Notes: a model not told the origin generated them from the sequence alone. A stretch of 57,233 nucleotides of DNA from UBA1422 sp041752735 (GCA_041752735.1 JBGSVW010000021.1:1-57233), one strand, 5' to 3'; positions 17,710 to 26,836 are shown, counted from the first letter of the stretch. Made by a program: numbers and translations.

Positions 17710-19865
17710 GCCGCACTTTCTCCTTTCTTGCTCACCAAGGGAGCATTTCCGGCAAAAAAACCGGGTCTAACCAGATACACAATCAAGCATATCAATAATA
17801 CAATAGCCACTATGGTGCCAATCCCGAAGATGCCATTCATCAGCAGATTTCCCAGTTGAAATACAATTAGTGAAACCCCGTATGCAAATCCTGTTTGATA
17901 AAGAATGGCAAACCAAGTCCATTTTCCGCTGTTCATTTCCCGTCTGATCGCACCTATGGCTGCGAAGCACGGTGCACAAAGTAAGTTGAAAACCAAGAAA
18001 GAGTACGCCGATAATGCGGTAAAGTGATTGGCCAACGGACCCCACAGCGCAGCACCGTCTTGGTCTGCCTCAGCAAAACCAAATAGGACACCAAAGGTCC
18101 CAACAACGTTTTCCTTCGCTATCAATCCAGTGATGGTGGCAACTGTTGACTGCCAATCTCCAAAACCAAGTGGTATAAAAATCGGAGCAATCCATCCACC
18201 CAGTATGGCAAGGAATCCATCAGAAAAGTCATCAATCATAGTGACCCTACCCCCTACTATTCCAATGTTTGAAAGAGACCAAATCACGATGCTGGAAATC
18301 AAGATTACAGTGCCTGCCTTCTTAATAAATGACCAACCTCTTTCCCACATACTCCGTAATAAGTTGATGGCAGTTGGTAAATGGTAATTGGGTAGTTCCA
18401 TAACAAAAGGTGCCGGGTTTCCAGAAAACAATCTCGTTCTTTTAAGAATCAAACCGGATAGTACGATTGCGCCGATGCCCAAAAAGTATGCGCTAGGTGC
18501 AACCCACCAAGCACCTCCGAACAAAGCACCGGCAATCAACGCAATGATTGGCAACTTGGCGCTGCAAGGCATGAAAGTGGTGGTAATGATTGTCATTTTA
18601 CGGTCACGATCGCTTTCTATCGTTCTGGAAGCCATAATTCCCGGCACACCACAGCCCGTTCCAATTAGCATTGGAATAAATGATTTTCCAGATAGACCAA
18701 TTTTTCGAAAAAGCTTATCTAGAATGAATCCCACCCTTGCCATATAGCCACAAGCTTCTAAAAATGCAAGAAAGCCAAATAGCACGAACATCTGCGGGAC
18801 AAATCCCAAAACTGCTCCAACGCCACCAATGATTCCGTCAAGAATCAAGCCATTGAGCCAATCGGCAGTATGAATTGAAATCAAGAACCCTTCTACTGCA
18901 TTTGGAACCAATTGCCCGAAGATTACATCATTGGTGTAATCGGTTACCCATGCACCTACCGTCGTGACAGATACAAAATAGACGATGAACATCACCAATG
19001 CGAATATAGGTAGAGCAAAAAATCGGTGTGTTACGATGTTGTCAATTTGCTCTGAAAATGAAATGCTTAGTTTTCGTCTCTTCAGATAACACTTCTCAAT
19101 AATTGAAGTAATGTAGTTATAGCGTTCATTGGCTATAATGCTCTCTGCATCGTCATCAAAGGCTACTTCGCAAGCCCTAATATCTTCCTCGATATGCGCA
19201 AGTTGCTCCTCCGTCATCTGAAGTCTGTGGGCAATTTTATGATCTCGTTCGAAAAGTTTGATCGCAAAAAAACGCTGAGTCTGATCGGGCAGGTGGTGCA
19301 GAATGGCTTCTTCAATATGTGCCAGGCAATGCTCCACCTCGCCGCTGAAATGATGGGAGGGTCTAACGGTTTTCTTTTCTCTTGCATGACGGAGTGCTTC
19401 CTCAATCGCCTGATCCACTCCTTCTCCGTTAATTGCTGATATTTCAACTACAGGGCAACCCAATGCATTAGACAATTCATCAAGATTTAAAGTCTCTTTG
19501 TTCTTCTTCATTACATCCATCATATTCAGCACAATGACAAGAGGGATATCCAACTCCAATAATTGTGTGGATAAATACAAGTTCCTTTCAAGATTGGTCG
19601 CATCCACAATATTGAGAATGGCATCCGGTTTTTCATCAAGGAGAAAATCTCTTGTAATTACTTCTTCCAGCGAATAGGGAGAAAGAGAGTAAACCCCTGG
19701 CAAATCAGAAATCACAATATCTTTGTGGCCTTTTAGTTTGCCTTCTTTCTTCTCTACTGTAACGCCAGGCCAGTTGCCAACAAATTGATTGGAGCCGGTC
19801 AGTGCGTTGAATAAAGTTGTTTTCCCGCTGTTGGGATTGCCTGCAAGTGCAATTTTTAATTTCAT
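17706..19865 (-). CDS. feoB: Ferrous iron transport protein B
   Basis: Imports Fe2+ across the cytoplasmic membrane. The 719 residues have an N-terminal G domain with G1 GNPNSGKT (9-16), the switch region WPGVTVEKK, G3 DLPG and G4 NMMD, then a helical insertion domain and a membrane domain with two Gate motifs (FIPMLIGTGCGVPGIMASR and a C-terminal repeat with APCFAAIGAIRREM). Conserved pore cysteines are present. The region between feoA and feoB is 85 bases and holds its own palindromic operator. Confidence 0.97.
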   Translation of the reverse strand: MKLKIALAGNPNSGKTTLFNALTGSNQFVGNWPGVTVEKKEGKLKGHKDIVISDLPGVYSLSPYSLEEVITRDFLLDEKPDAILNIVDATNLERNLYLSTQLLELDIPLVIVLNMMDVMKKNKETLNLDELSNALGCPVVEISAINGEGVDQAIEEALRHAREKKTVRPSHHFSGEVEHCLAHIEEAILHHLPDQTQRFFAIKLFERDHKIAHRLQMTEEQLAHIEEDIRACEVAFDDDAESIIANERYNYITSIIEKCYLKRRKLSISFSEQIDNIVTHRFFALPIFALVMFIVYFVSVTTVGAWVTDYTNDVIFGQLVPNAVEGFLISIHTADWLNGLILDGIIGGVGAVLGFVPQMFVLFGFLAFLEACGYMARVGFILDKLFRKIGLSGKSFIPMLIGTGCGVPGIMASRTIESDRDRKMTIITTTFMPCSAKLPIIALIAGALFGGAWWVAPSAYFLGIGAIVLSGLILKRTRLFSGNPAPFVMELPNYHLPTAINLLRSMWERGWSFIKKAGTVILISSIVIWSLSNIGIVGGRVTMIDDFSDGFLAILGGWIAPIFIPLGFGDWQSTVATITGLIAKENVVGTFGVLFGFAEADQDGAALWGPLANHFTALSAYSFLVFNLLCAPCFAAIGAIRREMNSGKWTWFAILYQTGFAYGVSLIVFQLGNLLMNGIFGIGTIVAIVLLICLIVYLVRPGFFAGNAPLVSKKGESAA

Positions 19866-19880
19866 ATTACCTCCGGATGT

Positions 19881-19898
19881 GGTTAGTATTAACTAACC
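19881..19898 (-). promoter_or_regulatory. Palindromic operator-like site upstream of feoB
   Basis: GGTTAGT-ATTA-ACTAACC is a perfect 18-base inverted repeat, 16 bases upstream of the feoB start. The same arms recur upstream of feoA. The TTAG/CTAA arms resemble those of DtxR/IdeR-family iron regulators; the protein that binds is an inference. Confidence 0.65.
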
Positions 19899-19950
19899 GT
19901 TTGGTCTTAAAAAGGCTTTTTAGAAAAGCCTTGATCTGTTTCGTGTTAGA

Positions 19951-20172
19951 TTAACATATTTCAATTGTAGCAGCATCCTCTTTGCGAATAGAAAGCTGAT
20001 ACCCTCTGACGGTCAGCTCAATGGGATCTCCAAAAGGGGCGACTCTTTTCACTCGGACGTCCACCCCTTTGGTGATGCCCATGTCCATAATTCTACGCTT
20101 CAGTGGGCCCTCACCATGTAATTTCACCACGGAACCGGAAGCACCAAGTTTTAGATCGTTGATTGTGCGCAT
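19951..20172 (-). CDS. feoA: Ferrous iron transport protein A
   Basis: A 73-residue SH3-like protein that supports FeoB function. Features include the typical LKLGASGSVVKLHG, LKRRIMDMGITKGVDVRV and the terminal LSIRKEDAATIEI. I chose the ATG at 20172 because GGAGGAAA lies seven bases upstream; a longer in-frame start overlaps that site. Confidence 0.93.
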   Translation of the reverse strand: MRTINDLKLGASGSVVKLHGEGPLKRRIMDMGITKGVDVRVKRVAPFGDPIELTVRGYQLSIRKEDAATIEIC

Positions 20173-20189
20173 TTGTGTTTCCTCCATCT

Positions 20190-20205
20190 GTTAGTTATAG
20201 CTAAC
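20190..20205 (-). promoter_or_regulatory. Imperfect palindrome in the feoA leader
   Basis: GTTAG-TTATAG-CTAAC is an imperfect 16-base inverted repeat between the main operator and the feoA ribosome site. Its arms match the core of the two other feo sites. Confidence 0.45.
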
Positions 20206-20221
20206 TCATGGTTTAAAAAAT

Positions 20222-20241
20222 AGGTTAGTCTTTACTAACCT
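20222..20241 (-). promoter_or_regulatory. Palindromic operator at the feoA transcription start
   Basis: AGGTTAGT-CTTT-ACTAACCT is a perfect 20-base inverted repeat lying just downstream of the feoA -10 box, where a bound repressor would block transcription. It shares GGTTAGT-N4-ACTAACC with the site before feoB. Confidence 0.7.
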
Positions 20242-20246
20242 GTCTT

Positions 20247-20275
20247 ATATTATCATTGATACCAATGGCTGTCAA
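20247..20275 (-). promoter_or_regulatory. Promoter of feoA
   Basis: TTGACA (20270-20275), 17-base spacer and TAATAT (20247-20252) on the minus strand, with the palindromic operator over the start site. Confidence 0.75.
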
Positions 20276-20299
20276 CCATGTTTTGTTTATTTCTGCAGT

Positions 20300-21352
20300 T
20301 TAGTTGAATTTTATTTTATAACAATATTCCAGATTTCTGTAATAGTCTTTTTCTACAAAGTCAGTAGGTTTTACGTCTATTGCATTGCTTTCGAAGTAGT
20401 TAAGATCCACTTCCTGAAGCAAACTATAAATGAACTGAGAGCAAAACATGATATTTGGCTTAAAGCTGGCTCTTGTAACCAAGCCCACCATATTATAAGC
20501 ACTTCCTACCCTATTAATTTCACGGACCCTATCAATCATGGTCCGCTTTTGTTTGTTGGTGCATGCCAATGAATATACAATGATTGAAGCACCCTGCTTT
20601 TTTTGAAAGAAAGATATTTGTTCTTTGTTCATCCCGGGGGGGTATAGTTTTTCACCACCGTTATAACTGACCACTGTCTTGAGGTCATAATCAAAACTGA
20701 TTGAAACGTGGTTGTACATTTTGCGGGTGAAAATTGATAACAGCTCGCTGGCCGGACTTCCGGTGTCAGACATAACAAGATAAATGTGATGGTCATCCAG
20801 GCTGGTTTCACACTCCTCAAAATACTTATCAGTCAAGCCATTCCGATTGATGTAGCTGGTCACACTGTGCCGCGGCAAATCAGTCAGGAAGTCAGAGATA
20901 TTTGTGATACTTAAACTTTGTTTCGTTTTGACCAGACCATTTTTTGCCCGAACAATGCGATTTAATCCACTGGTTAAACTATGAAAACTGACAGTGTAGA
21001 GGTCCTCAACAGATGGGAACACCGAGCGTCTGTAATTGGCATACGTGTTCACAATAAACGGTACATAAATCAGCACCAGCCCTAGTATTTTTTTGAAGGT
21101 AAACATTGGGCCATGAATCGGTCCGCCAAAAATGACAATCTGGCAAAACATAAGCTGCATGGCCAGTACTGCAATGTAAATCCCCACCAAGGCAAATTTT
21201 CTAGAAGTGTATTGTCCGGATGTGACGGTTTTAATGATGAGAATAAGACCAATGGCAATGTATGCCAAAAAAAAGATGCCCACTGTGCCAAACGACACAA
21301 AGGCCATACCAAGGATCAATATAAAAATTAGCAATATTCTTTGCGCGTGCAT
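20300..21352 (-). CDS. Membrane protein with C-terminal NlpC/P60-like (papain-fold) domain
   Basis: A 350-residue protein with three or four N-terminal hydrophobic segments (to about residue 105) and a soluble C-terminal half. In the latter, an MYNHVSISFD block supplies a His and a FCSQFIYSLL block supplies a Cys. This His-before-Cys order fits permuted NlpC/P60 (YiiX/YebB-like) hydrolases. Many of these are peptidases, amidases or acyltransferases; the substrate is unknown. GAGAGGG precedes the ATG. The gene is not clearly in an operon. Confidence 0.6.
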   Translation of the reverse strand: MHAQRILLIFILILGMAFVSFGTVGIFFLAYIAIGLILIIKTVTSGQYTSRKFALVGIYIAVLAMQLMFCQIVIFGGPIHGPMFTFKKILGLVLIYVPFIVNTYANYRRSVFPSVEDLYTVSFHSLTSGLNRIVRAKNGLVKTKQSLSITNISDFLTDLPRHSVTSYINRNGLTDKYFEECETSLDDHHIYLVMSDTGSPASELLSIFTRKMYNHVSISFDYDLKTVVSYNGGEKLYPPGMNKEQISFFQKKQGASIIVYSLACTNKQKRTMIDRVREINRVGSAYNMVGLVTRASFKPNIMFCSQFIYSLLQEVDLNYFESNAIDVKPTDFVEKDYYRNLEYCYKIKFN

Positions 21353-21462
21353 TGTATCCCTCTCACAAGATAGAACTGACCTGTGAACTATTTTACCATA
21401 TTGCAGGGCAAAATTGTATCTATTTGTGATAAAATATAGTCGGCAAAGGAGGAAACATTACT

Positions 21463-22335
21463 ATGAAAACCTTCTGTTTAACATCTCTGACTGAGATACA
21501 AACCCAACAAATTCAAGCATTGCAACAATGTTGCATGGCGTTTGATTGTTCGGGACGGGAGTTGTTTCTTAGTAATGACATGAATTACTATAAAGATATG
21601 CCTTGTTTCTTCCTCAGCTATTTTGAAGAAACACTGTGCGGCGTCCTGATTGTTTTTGCGCCAACAATGGGCACTGCTGAGATCTCAGCTTATGTTCATC
21701 CAGACCACCGAAGGACCGGAGTTTTTTCAGGGTTGTTATTGGAATCGTGGCAGGTTTTACAAAGATACAATATTGCAAAAGTGTTAATTGTCACCGATGC
21801 GGTCCCCACAGTTTGTAGGGAAATTCTCGGCAAATGGCAGGCAGAACTCTCTCATTCCGAGTATCTGTTGGCATATCAAGGCGATGTTCATAAGTCGGAT
21901 TTTCCATTCGCAAGCAAATGTATTCTACGAGAAGCGGATGAGTCGGATATTGAAAAGATGGTGAAGCTAAATATGATTAGCTTTGGTGAAGATTGGGAAA
22001 ATGCGTCACACATGGTCCGGGAAAACCTCAAACATCCTCTAACACGTTGTTATATCGGAGAAATAGAAGCGGATATTTTCGGATTGGCCAATGTGCGAAA
22101 AGAAGGGTCTGATTTCTACATTTGTGGATTTAATATTGCACCGGCATACAGGAAAAAAGGGTTGGGTCGATACTTGCTATGTCAACTCCTTGACCGGTTA
22201 ACGCCTTCTGAAAATGAATCAATTACACTGGAAGTGGATAGTACCAATCAACCTGCATACCAGCTTTATACCAGCAGTGGTTTTGTGGTTCAATCTCAGG
22301 TGGATTATTACAGATTAATGCTACCCATCATTTAA
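21463..22335 (+). CDS. Tandem GNAT-family N-acetyltransferase
   Basis: A 290-residue protein with two GNAT domains. The first (about 1-140) has VHPDHRRTGVFSGLL, the acetyl-CoA loop; the second (about 150-290) has IAPAYRKKGLGRYLL. The second loop fits the (R/Q)xxGxG/A pattern best, so it is the more likely catalytic half. Substrate unknown. AGGAGG precedes the ATG. The 3' end overlaps the convergent CPBP gene by four bases. Confidence 0.85.
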   Translation: MKTFCLTSLTEIQTQQIQALQQCCMAFDCSGRELFLSNDMNYYKDMPCFFLSYFEETLCGVLIVFAPTMGTAEISAYVHPDHRRTGVFSGLLLESWQVLQRYNIAKVLIVTDAVPTVCREILGKWQAELSHSEYLLAYQGDVHKSDFPFASKCILREADESDIEKMVKLNMISFGEDWENASHMVRENLKHPLTRCYIGEIEADIFGLANVRKEGSDFYICGFNIAPAYRKKGLGRYLLCQLLDRLTPSENESITLEVDSTNQPAYQLYTSSGFVVQSQVDYYRLMLPII

Positions 22336-23021
22336 AGCCACGGTACCATTCCAAGAAGTACAAAACCAATGGCGTTGATGGCAAAATTGGCGCTGATGTG
22401 GATCATCCAAGAGGGTAGAATACTACTCTTTTTTTCATCGATATAATTGAATAGCAAACCGGCTAAAAGTAAGGCGAAGATGAGCAATGCCATAAGCGGC
22501 AATGAAAACCAGCCATTCATAATTGCAACATGATAGAGAGCAAATGCTGTGGCACTAAAAAAATAAGCGGTCTTTTTCCCCACCGATTTCATCAGTGCAA
22601 GAAAAGCAAAACCACGGAAGAAGAACTCCTCCAGCAGGGAGTTGATGAAAGAAATGTATAAAGCAACAAATATAAAATTGGATCCATTGATTCCTAGCGT
22701 ACTCTCTAAAGTTGGTGCTACAGAAGAAAAATCAAATTGGCCTCTAAAAATGAAATAGGCACCTATGATGCCAAGAAATGTTATGGCTGCCAATGTGCCA
22801 GAGAAACGCCACCCTCCTCTTTTCATTCGAAACAGACTAGGTATTGAGGTTTTTTTCGAAGTGAGTAAAAACAGCAAGGGAACTGCAAGAAACAGTGCCA
22901 TTTTAATCCCACTTTTCGTCGCATATCCAGGTGCCATAAATATTTCCACATAAGACATGGCCAGACACACAACAAATACTAGGATCATGATTGTGACCCC
23001 TTCTTTTTTCGTTTTTTTCAT
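22332..23021 (-). CDS. CPBP family intramembrane glutamic endopeptidase
   Basis: A 229-residue membrane protein with about seven segments. It carries the Rce1/CPBP motifs EEFFFRG (motif 1), FALYH (motif 2) and a later HISANFAIN (motif 3). The family includes CAAX-type proteases and bacteriocin immunity proteins; the substrate here is unknown. The ribosome site is weak (AGGTATTGAG). Confidence 0.85.
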   Translation of the reverse strand: MKKTKKEGVTIMILVFVVCLAMSYVEIFMAPGYATKSGIKMALFLAVPLLFLLTSKKTSIPSLFRMKRGGWRFSGTLAAITFLGIIGAYFIFRGQFDFSSVAPTLESTLGINGSNFIFVALYISFINSLLEEFFFRGFAFLALMKSVGKKTAYFFSATAFALYHVAIMNGWFSLPLMALLIFALLLAGLLFNYIDEKKSSILPSWMIHISANFAINAIGFVLLGMVPWL

Positions 23022-23069
23022 CTCAATACCTAAGCCAGTTCAATCAACAATTATTATCCAATCCTCTAA

Positions 23070-23768
23070 CTACTTTTGTGTTGGAATGAAAGGTTTAATG
23101 AGGTCGTAAAGTCCCACGGCGTTTCTGGTTTGTATAAAAACTTTTCCTATGCCGTTAAACTCGTTCACCAAGCCTTCACCGCTGGTGAAGCCCACCATGC
23201 CTGAAGCGGCCTTAATCTGATAGTTCAATGTGGATTCCCATGCCACAACATGATAGTTGTCAACAACCAAAGGCGCGCTACCATCAAGTGACATTTCAAT
23301 CATATCTCCATATCCATTTACCAGCATTTGGCCTTGACCCTTGGTTTCCATAACGAAAAGACCCCCAGTGCCTCCAAAGACTGCTTTGCCTAGACCTTGT
23401 GAAATCATGGAATAACTCACACTAGCATCACTTGCAAGAAAGGCATGGTCATTAAGTCGATACTGCGTCGTTCCAACGTTCAGTTCCATAATCTGTCCAA
23501 CCGATCCAGGAGCCAATGCGATTTCTGCACCATCCGCCAGACCGACGGCAGTGGTAATGAAAAAACTTTCACCACTTACCATGGAACGTCCCAACGCTTT
23601 GAGTGCACCACCGAATCCACCTTCACCGCCACTGTTCATTTTTCCATCCAGTCTAACCTTGCCATTGTGATACACCATGGCACCGTTTTCAATCCGGATT
23701 TCTTCACCTTGCTGTAGGCTGACCCGAACGATTGGGAAAGGGCCACTGTTGGATACTTCATACTTCAT
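23070..23768 (-). CDS. AIM24 family protein (TIGR00266-like)
   Basis: A 232-residue beta-rich protein with many Gly-rich turns: IENGAMVYHNGKVRLDGKMNS-type start, GGFGGALKALGRSMVSGESFF, and a late GEGLVNEFNGIGKVFIQTRN. These match the bacterial AIM24/DUF124 family, related to a mitochondrial biogenesis protein; its bacterial function is unknown. AAAGGAGGAG precedes the ATG. It sits 12 bases behind amrS and is probably in the same transcript. Confidence 0.88.
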   Translation of the reverse strand: MKYEVSNSGPFPIVRVSLQQGEEIRIENGAMVYHNGKVRLDGKMNSGGEGGFGGALKALGRSMVSGESFFITTAVGLADGAEIALAPGSVGQIMELNVGTTQYRLNDHAFLASDASVSYSMISQGLGKAVFGGTGGLFVMETKGQGQMLVNGYGDMIEMSLDGSAPLVVDNYHVVAWESTLNYQIKAASGMVGFTSGEGLVNEFNGIGKVFIQTRNAVGLYDLIKPFIPTQK

Positions 23769-23780
23769 AAAACTCCTCCT

Positions 23781-24605
23781 TTAACAATTACCACAATAAA
23801 CATAATGCAATTTATCCCTTGCTACCTCCACCAGTCGGTGTATCGTACTGACAGGGGTTGGGCTTCTGTCTCCATAAAGGTGTCTTGGAAAGAACCTGGA
23901 AATATGTAGTGGAATATTGGGGTCCACCGCTGCAAGCCAGTGGGACAACTCTCCCATTTCCTTTTCACTATCATTTTCTCCCGGAATGATTAACGTAGTC
24001 ACTTCCACATGGCAAGCCATCGCTGCTGCTTGAATGGTTTTTTTGACCGGTTCAAGATTACCCCCCAGTTTGTTGTAAAATTCCTGGGTAAATCCCTTCA
24101 GGTCGATGTTCATGGCATCTACGAAGGGCAATAGGACCTCCAGTGGCTCCGGATTCACATATCCATTGGTTACCACAACGTTATGTAAATTTCTTTGCCG
24201 CACCAGTCGGGCGCAGTCTAATACATATTCGTATCCAATCAAAGGTTCATTGTAGGTATAAGCGATTCCGATATTTCCATCCGGAATCATGCGAACTGCC
24301 AGCTCCACCAGTTCCTCAGGAGGAATGATACGAACTGAGATTCCCTCATCTGCGGAAGCGATTGTGTAATTCTGGCAAAATGGGCAGGATAGGTTGCATC
24401 CAAAACTCCCCACTGATAAGATCTGTCTTCCCGGCATAAACCGGGCTAAAGGCTTTTTTTCAATGGGATCTAACCCCATTGATGTAATCTTGCCGTAATT
24501 CATTGACACCACATTGCCATTTTGATTCTTACGTGCCCGGCAAAGGCCGGTCCGGCCTTCTTCTAGCACACATCTATGCGGACAAATGGGGCAAGCCGCT
24601 TTCAT
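23781..24605 (-). CDS. amrS: AmmeMemoRadiSam system radical SAM enzyme
   Basis: A 274-residue radical SAM protein with the cluster motif CNLSCPFC (Cys70, Cys74, Cys77) and an N-terminal Cys set (CPICPHRC and LCRAR), as in the PflA-like AmrS family. Typical blocks include GSFGCNLSCPFCQN and YTYNEPLI. The AmmeMemoRadiSam trio occurs together widely in bacteria and archaea; the reaction is not established as far as I know. The start overlaps the Memo-AMMECR1 stop by four bases. Confidence 0.93.
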   Translation of the reverse strand: MKAACPICPHRCVLEEGRTGLCRARKNQNGNVVSMNYGKITSMGLDPIEKKPLARFMPGRQILSVGSFGCNLSCPFCQNYTIASADEGISVRIIPPEELVELAVRMIPDGNIGIAYTYNEPLIGYEYVLDCARLVRQRNLHNVVVTNGYVNPEPLEVLLPFVDAMNIDLKGFTQEFYNKLGGNLEPVKKTIQAAAMACHVEVTTLIIPGENDSEKEMGELSHWLAAVDPNIPLHISRFFPRHLYGDRSPTPVSTIHRLVEVARDKLHYVYCGNC

Positions 24606-25915
24606 TGATGTCTCACCACCTCAAACCGCTCAATGGAAAACCCTTCATGATCTCCGATGCCGGCTTTTCGTAGTGCAATGGCAACCTGTTCTTCCACAGT
24701 ATCCACGCCTTCCAGGTTGGGAAGCAGTAAACCCCGTCTCCTTCCTTTTGAAACGATGACACCATACTTTTCAACATCCAAACTTTCAGTTGCAGTAATC
24801 GGTTCCGGTTCTGCCAGCACATCCACACTAAACGTCAAATCTGAAAGTTCATTGGGATGGATTGGGACAAAACGTGGATCTTCCACACTGGAAGCTACAG
24901 CATTACGCATAATTTCTTCGGCGATGCTTCCGGTAGTTGGTGCAATTGTACCGATACATCCCCGGAGTTGTCCGCCTTTCTTGACGGAAACAAATACTCC
25001 GGCTTTTTTTTGTTTCATCTCTGTAGGTACCCAGTCAGGCATGGAAATCCGCTTTCCGGATTTTACAAAGTTTTCGGCAGCATATTGGGCCAGCCGTACA
25101 TAAGGATCTCTTTCGGCCTTTGGGACAAAAGTCGCAACTGCATACCCCACACCAAATGGGCCTTCATAAGATAGTAATTTACTTTCTGTTTCAATTCCTT
25201 CCAAGGCTCCAGCCATAATGATGAAGGAGCGGAGCCCACATTCCCCGGCTGGTTCGCACAAATTGGCAGGCAAGTTCATTAGTTTTGCGAAGTCAGAGGT
25301 GCGAAATGCTTCTGTCACGAGGCGATCGAACTTAGGTCCTTCCTTGGCATAGCCATATGGACCTTCTTTGGTCAATTTATGGGAAAGATCGCCACTAGCC
25401 AAAAATACCACCCGTTTGCCACTATCCTTTGCAACTTGGGCGATACAACGTCCCAGCTTATAATGCTGCTCTGCAGGCAGTCCTGAAATGCCAATGCGTA
25501 CTAATTTATATGGGATATTTTGTTCCTCGACAAATCGAAGAGGGATTACGGTCGCATGATCTAAAATAGCATCTTTGCCTCCCCGGGTTCCTGCGGGAAT
25601 ACCTGCAGCTTTGGCGGCTAGCCCTAGTTGTTTCACAAATTCAACATCATACTGGGCATGAACACGAATCTGAGGCGCGTTAAAGCGAGATAAATCCCCT
25701 TTAGCCTCCTTGCCCGGTGAGATGTGAATGTAATCTTCATACATTACACTATGGGGACTTGTCAGTATAATGGTATCCGGATTGAGACCGGCAATCATGC
25801 GGGCAGCTTCCCGGCAACTATCAATGGTCTTTTGAATTTTTGTTTCTTCCCCCTTCCCAACTTCCGAAAAGATAATGGGCGGGTGTGGCATTACAAATGC
25901 ACCGACAATTGACAT
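24602..25915 (-). CDS. AmmeMemoRadiSam proteins B and A fused (Memo + AMMECR1)
   Basis: A 437-residue fusion. The N-terminal half (about 1-260) is Memo/LigB-like: VMPHPPIIFSEVG, TSPHS, ILDHATVIPL and FLASGDLSHKL supply His/Asp metal-site residues typical of class III extradiol dioxygenase folds. The C-terminal half (about 270-437) is AMMECR1: AGVFVSVKKGGQLRGCIG holds the conserved RGCIG with its Cys, followed by SVEDPRFVP and RRRGLLLP. The ATG at 25915 follows GGAGGCC; an upstream in-frame start has no such site. Many genomes encode the two halves separately. Confidence 0.93.
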   Translation of the reverse strand: MSIVGAFVMPHPPIIFSEVGKGEETKIQKTIDSCREAARMIAGLNPDTIILTSPHSVMYEDYIHISPGKEAKGDLSRFNAPQIRVHAQYDVEFVKQLGLAAKAAGIPAGTRGGKDAILDHATVIPLRFVEEQNIPYKLVRIGISGLPAEQHYKLGRCIAQVAKDSGKRVVFLASGDLSHKLTKEGPYGYAKEGPKFDRLVTEAFRTSDFAKLMNLPANLCEPAGECGLRSFIIMAGALEGIETESKLLSYEGPFGVGYAVATFVPKAERDPYVRLAQYAAENFVKSGKRISMPDWVPTEMKQKKAGVFVSVKKGGQLRGCIGTIAPTTGSIAEEIMRNAVASSVEDPRFVPIHPNELSDLTFSVDVLAEPEPITATESLDVEKYGVIVSKGRRRGLLLPNLEGVDTVEEQVAIALRKAGIGDHEGFSIERFEVVRHQ

Positions 25916-25967
25916 ATGCGGCCTCCTTTCTACACAGGATCCATTCGTCCTATAAGTACCTGCTTCT

Positions 25968-25996
25968 ATTTTATGCTTGATTGAACGGGAATGCAA
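25968..25996 (-). promoter_or_regulatory. Promoter of the Memo-AMMECR1/amrS/AIM24 unit
   Basis: TTGCAT (25991-25996), 17-base spacer and TAAAAT (25968-25973) on the minus strand, right after the end of the Fluc genes. Confidence 0.5.
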
Positions 25997-26000
25997 GTTA

Positions 26001-26363
26001 TCAGGCGTAAATCCACAAGATCATTGTATTTCCAATAAGAAAAGCGCCAATTCCCAGAACTACTGTAGCGGCAAAATATACCACTGCGTTTGCCTTTTTA
26101 TTTCCTCGTATCAGATGTACCCCCTCCGCCATAAGTGTGGAAAAGGTGGTGAACCCTCCCAGAAAACCATCTGCAAGCAGACTCCACCAAAGGCTGTCTA
26201 GCGATAGTGCAACAACCACACCTAGAAGAAAAGCACCTGTCAGATTTACCGCAAAAGTGCCCAACGTCTTTCGGCTATTATTTTTCAGTGACATTCGTCG
26301 ACTGATTTCGTACCGAAATACACTGCCGACGCCTGCGCCAAGTCCAATAAAAATCCAGTCCAT
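26001..26363 (-). CDS. crcB: Fluoride exporter Fluc/CrcB, subunit 2
   Basis: A 120-residue, four-helix membrane protein that exports F-. It shows GLGAGVGSVFRYEISRR at the N-terminus, the LTGAFLLG segment with Asn (NLTGAF) and the pore motif GFLGGFTTFSTLM. Fluc channels are antiparallel dimers; two adjacent genes usually mean a heterodimer. The gene starts two bases after the first crcB stop. The C-terminus overlaps no other gene. Confidence 0.93.
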   Translation of the reverse strand: MDWIFIGLGAGVGSVFRYEISRRMSLKNNSRKTLGTFAVNLTGAFLLGVVVALSLDSLWWSLLADGFLGGFTTFSTLMAEGVHLIRGNKKANAVVYFAATVVLGIGAFLIGNTMILWIYA

Positions 26364-26365
26364 TA

Positions 26366-26836
26366 TTAATCTTCCTCCTCTTCTTTTATTGGGACAGGCA
26401 CCATGTTGTGATGCATGCCGGTGTTAGGTGGGATTTCACAGGTTGTTCCTGTTCGTATCAATTCAGATCCAATACCTGCCCGAAAGCCTAATTCAGCAGC
26501 ACCCAGCCCTACAATGCAGGATACAAATATGTAAAAGACCAAACCTGCCACATCTCCTGTCTTCAGCAACCCAACCGCTTCCATGGATAACGAGGAAAAA
26601 GTTGTAAAAGCGCCAAAGAATCCGACGGTAATGCCCAGATGCATACCAGGCCCAAGAGAGTAGAAACGAGCTGTGCCTGAAAGAAACATGCCCAGCAAAA
26701 AAGCCCCTGCGATATTAATCAGCATGATGGTCAAGTCCATTCCACCGATGATGAACAAGTTTTCAGCCTTAATCGCCATGACCCTAAATAGTCCGCCGGC
26801 AAAGCCACCGATAAATACATATAAATAATTTCTCAT
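26366..26836 (-). CDS. crcB: Fluoride exporter Fluc/CrcB, subunit 1
   Basis: A 156-residue CrcB protein with GGFAGGLFRVMAIK, NIAGAFLLG and GFFGAFTTFSSLS. The C-terminus is extended by about 30 residues ending in an acidic EEEED tail, longer than usual. The start is taken at ATG 26836 after GGTAGAG, because a longer frame would begin inside the fluoride riboswitch. Confidence 0.92.
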   Translation of the reverse strand: MRNYLYVFIGGFAGGLFRVMAIKAENLFIIGGMDLTIMLINIAGAFLLGMFLSGTARFYSLGPGMHLGITVGFFGAFTTFSSLSMEAVGLLKTGDVAGLVFYIFVSCIVGLGAAELGFRAGIGSELIRTGTTCEIPPNTGMHHNMVPVPIKEEEED

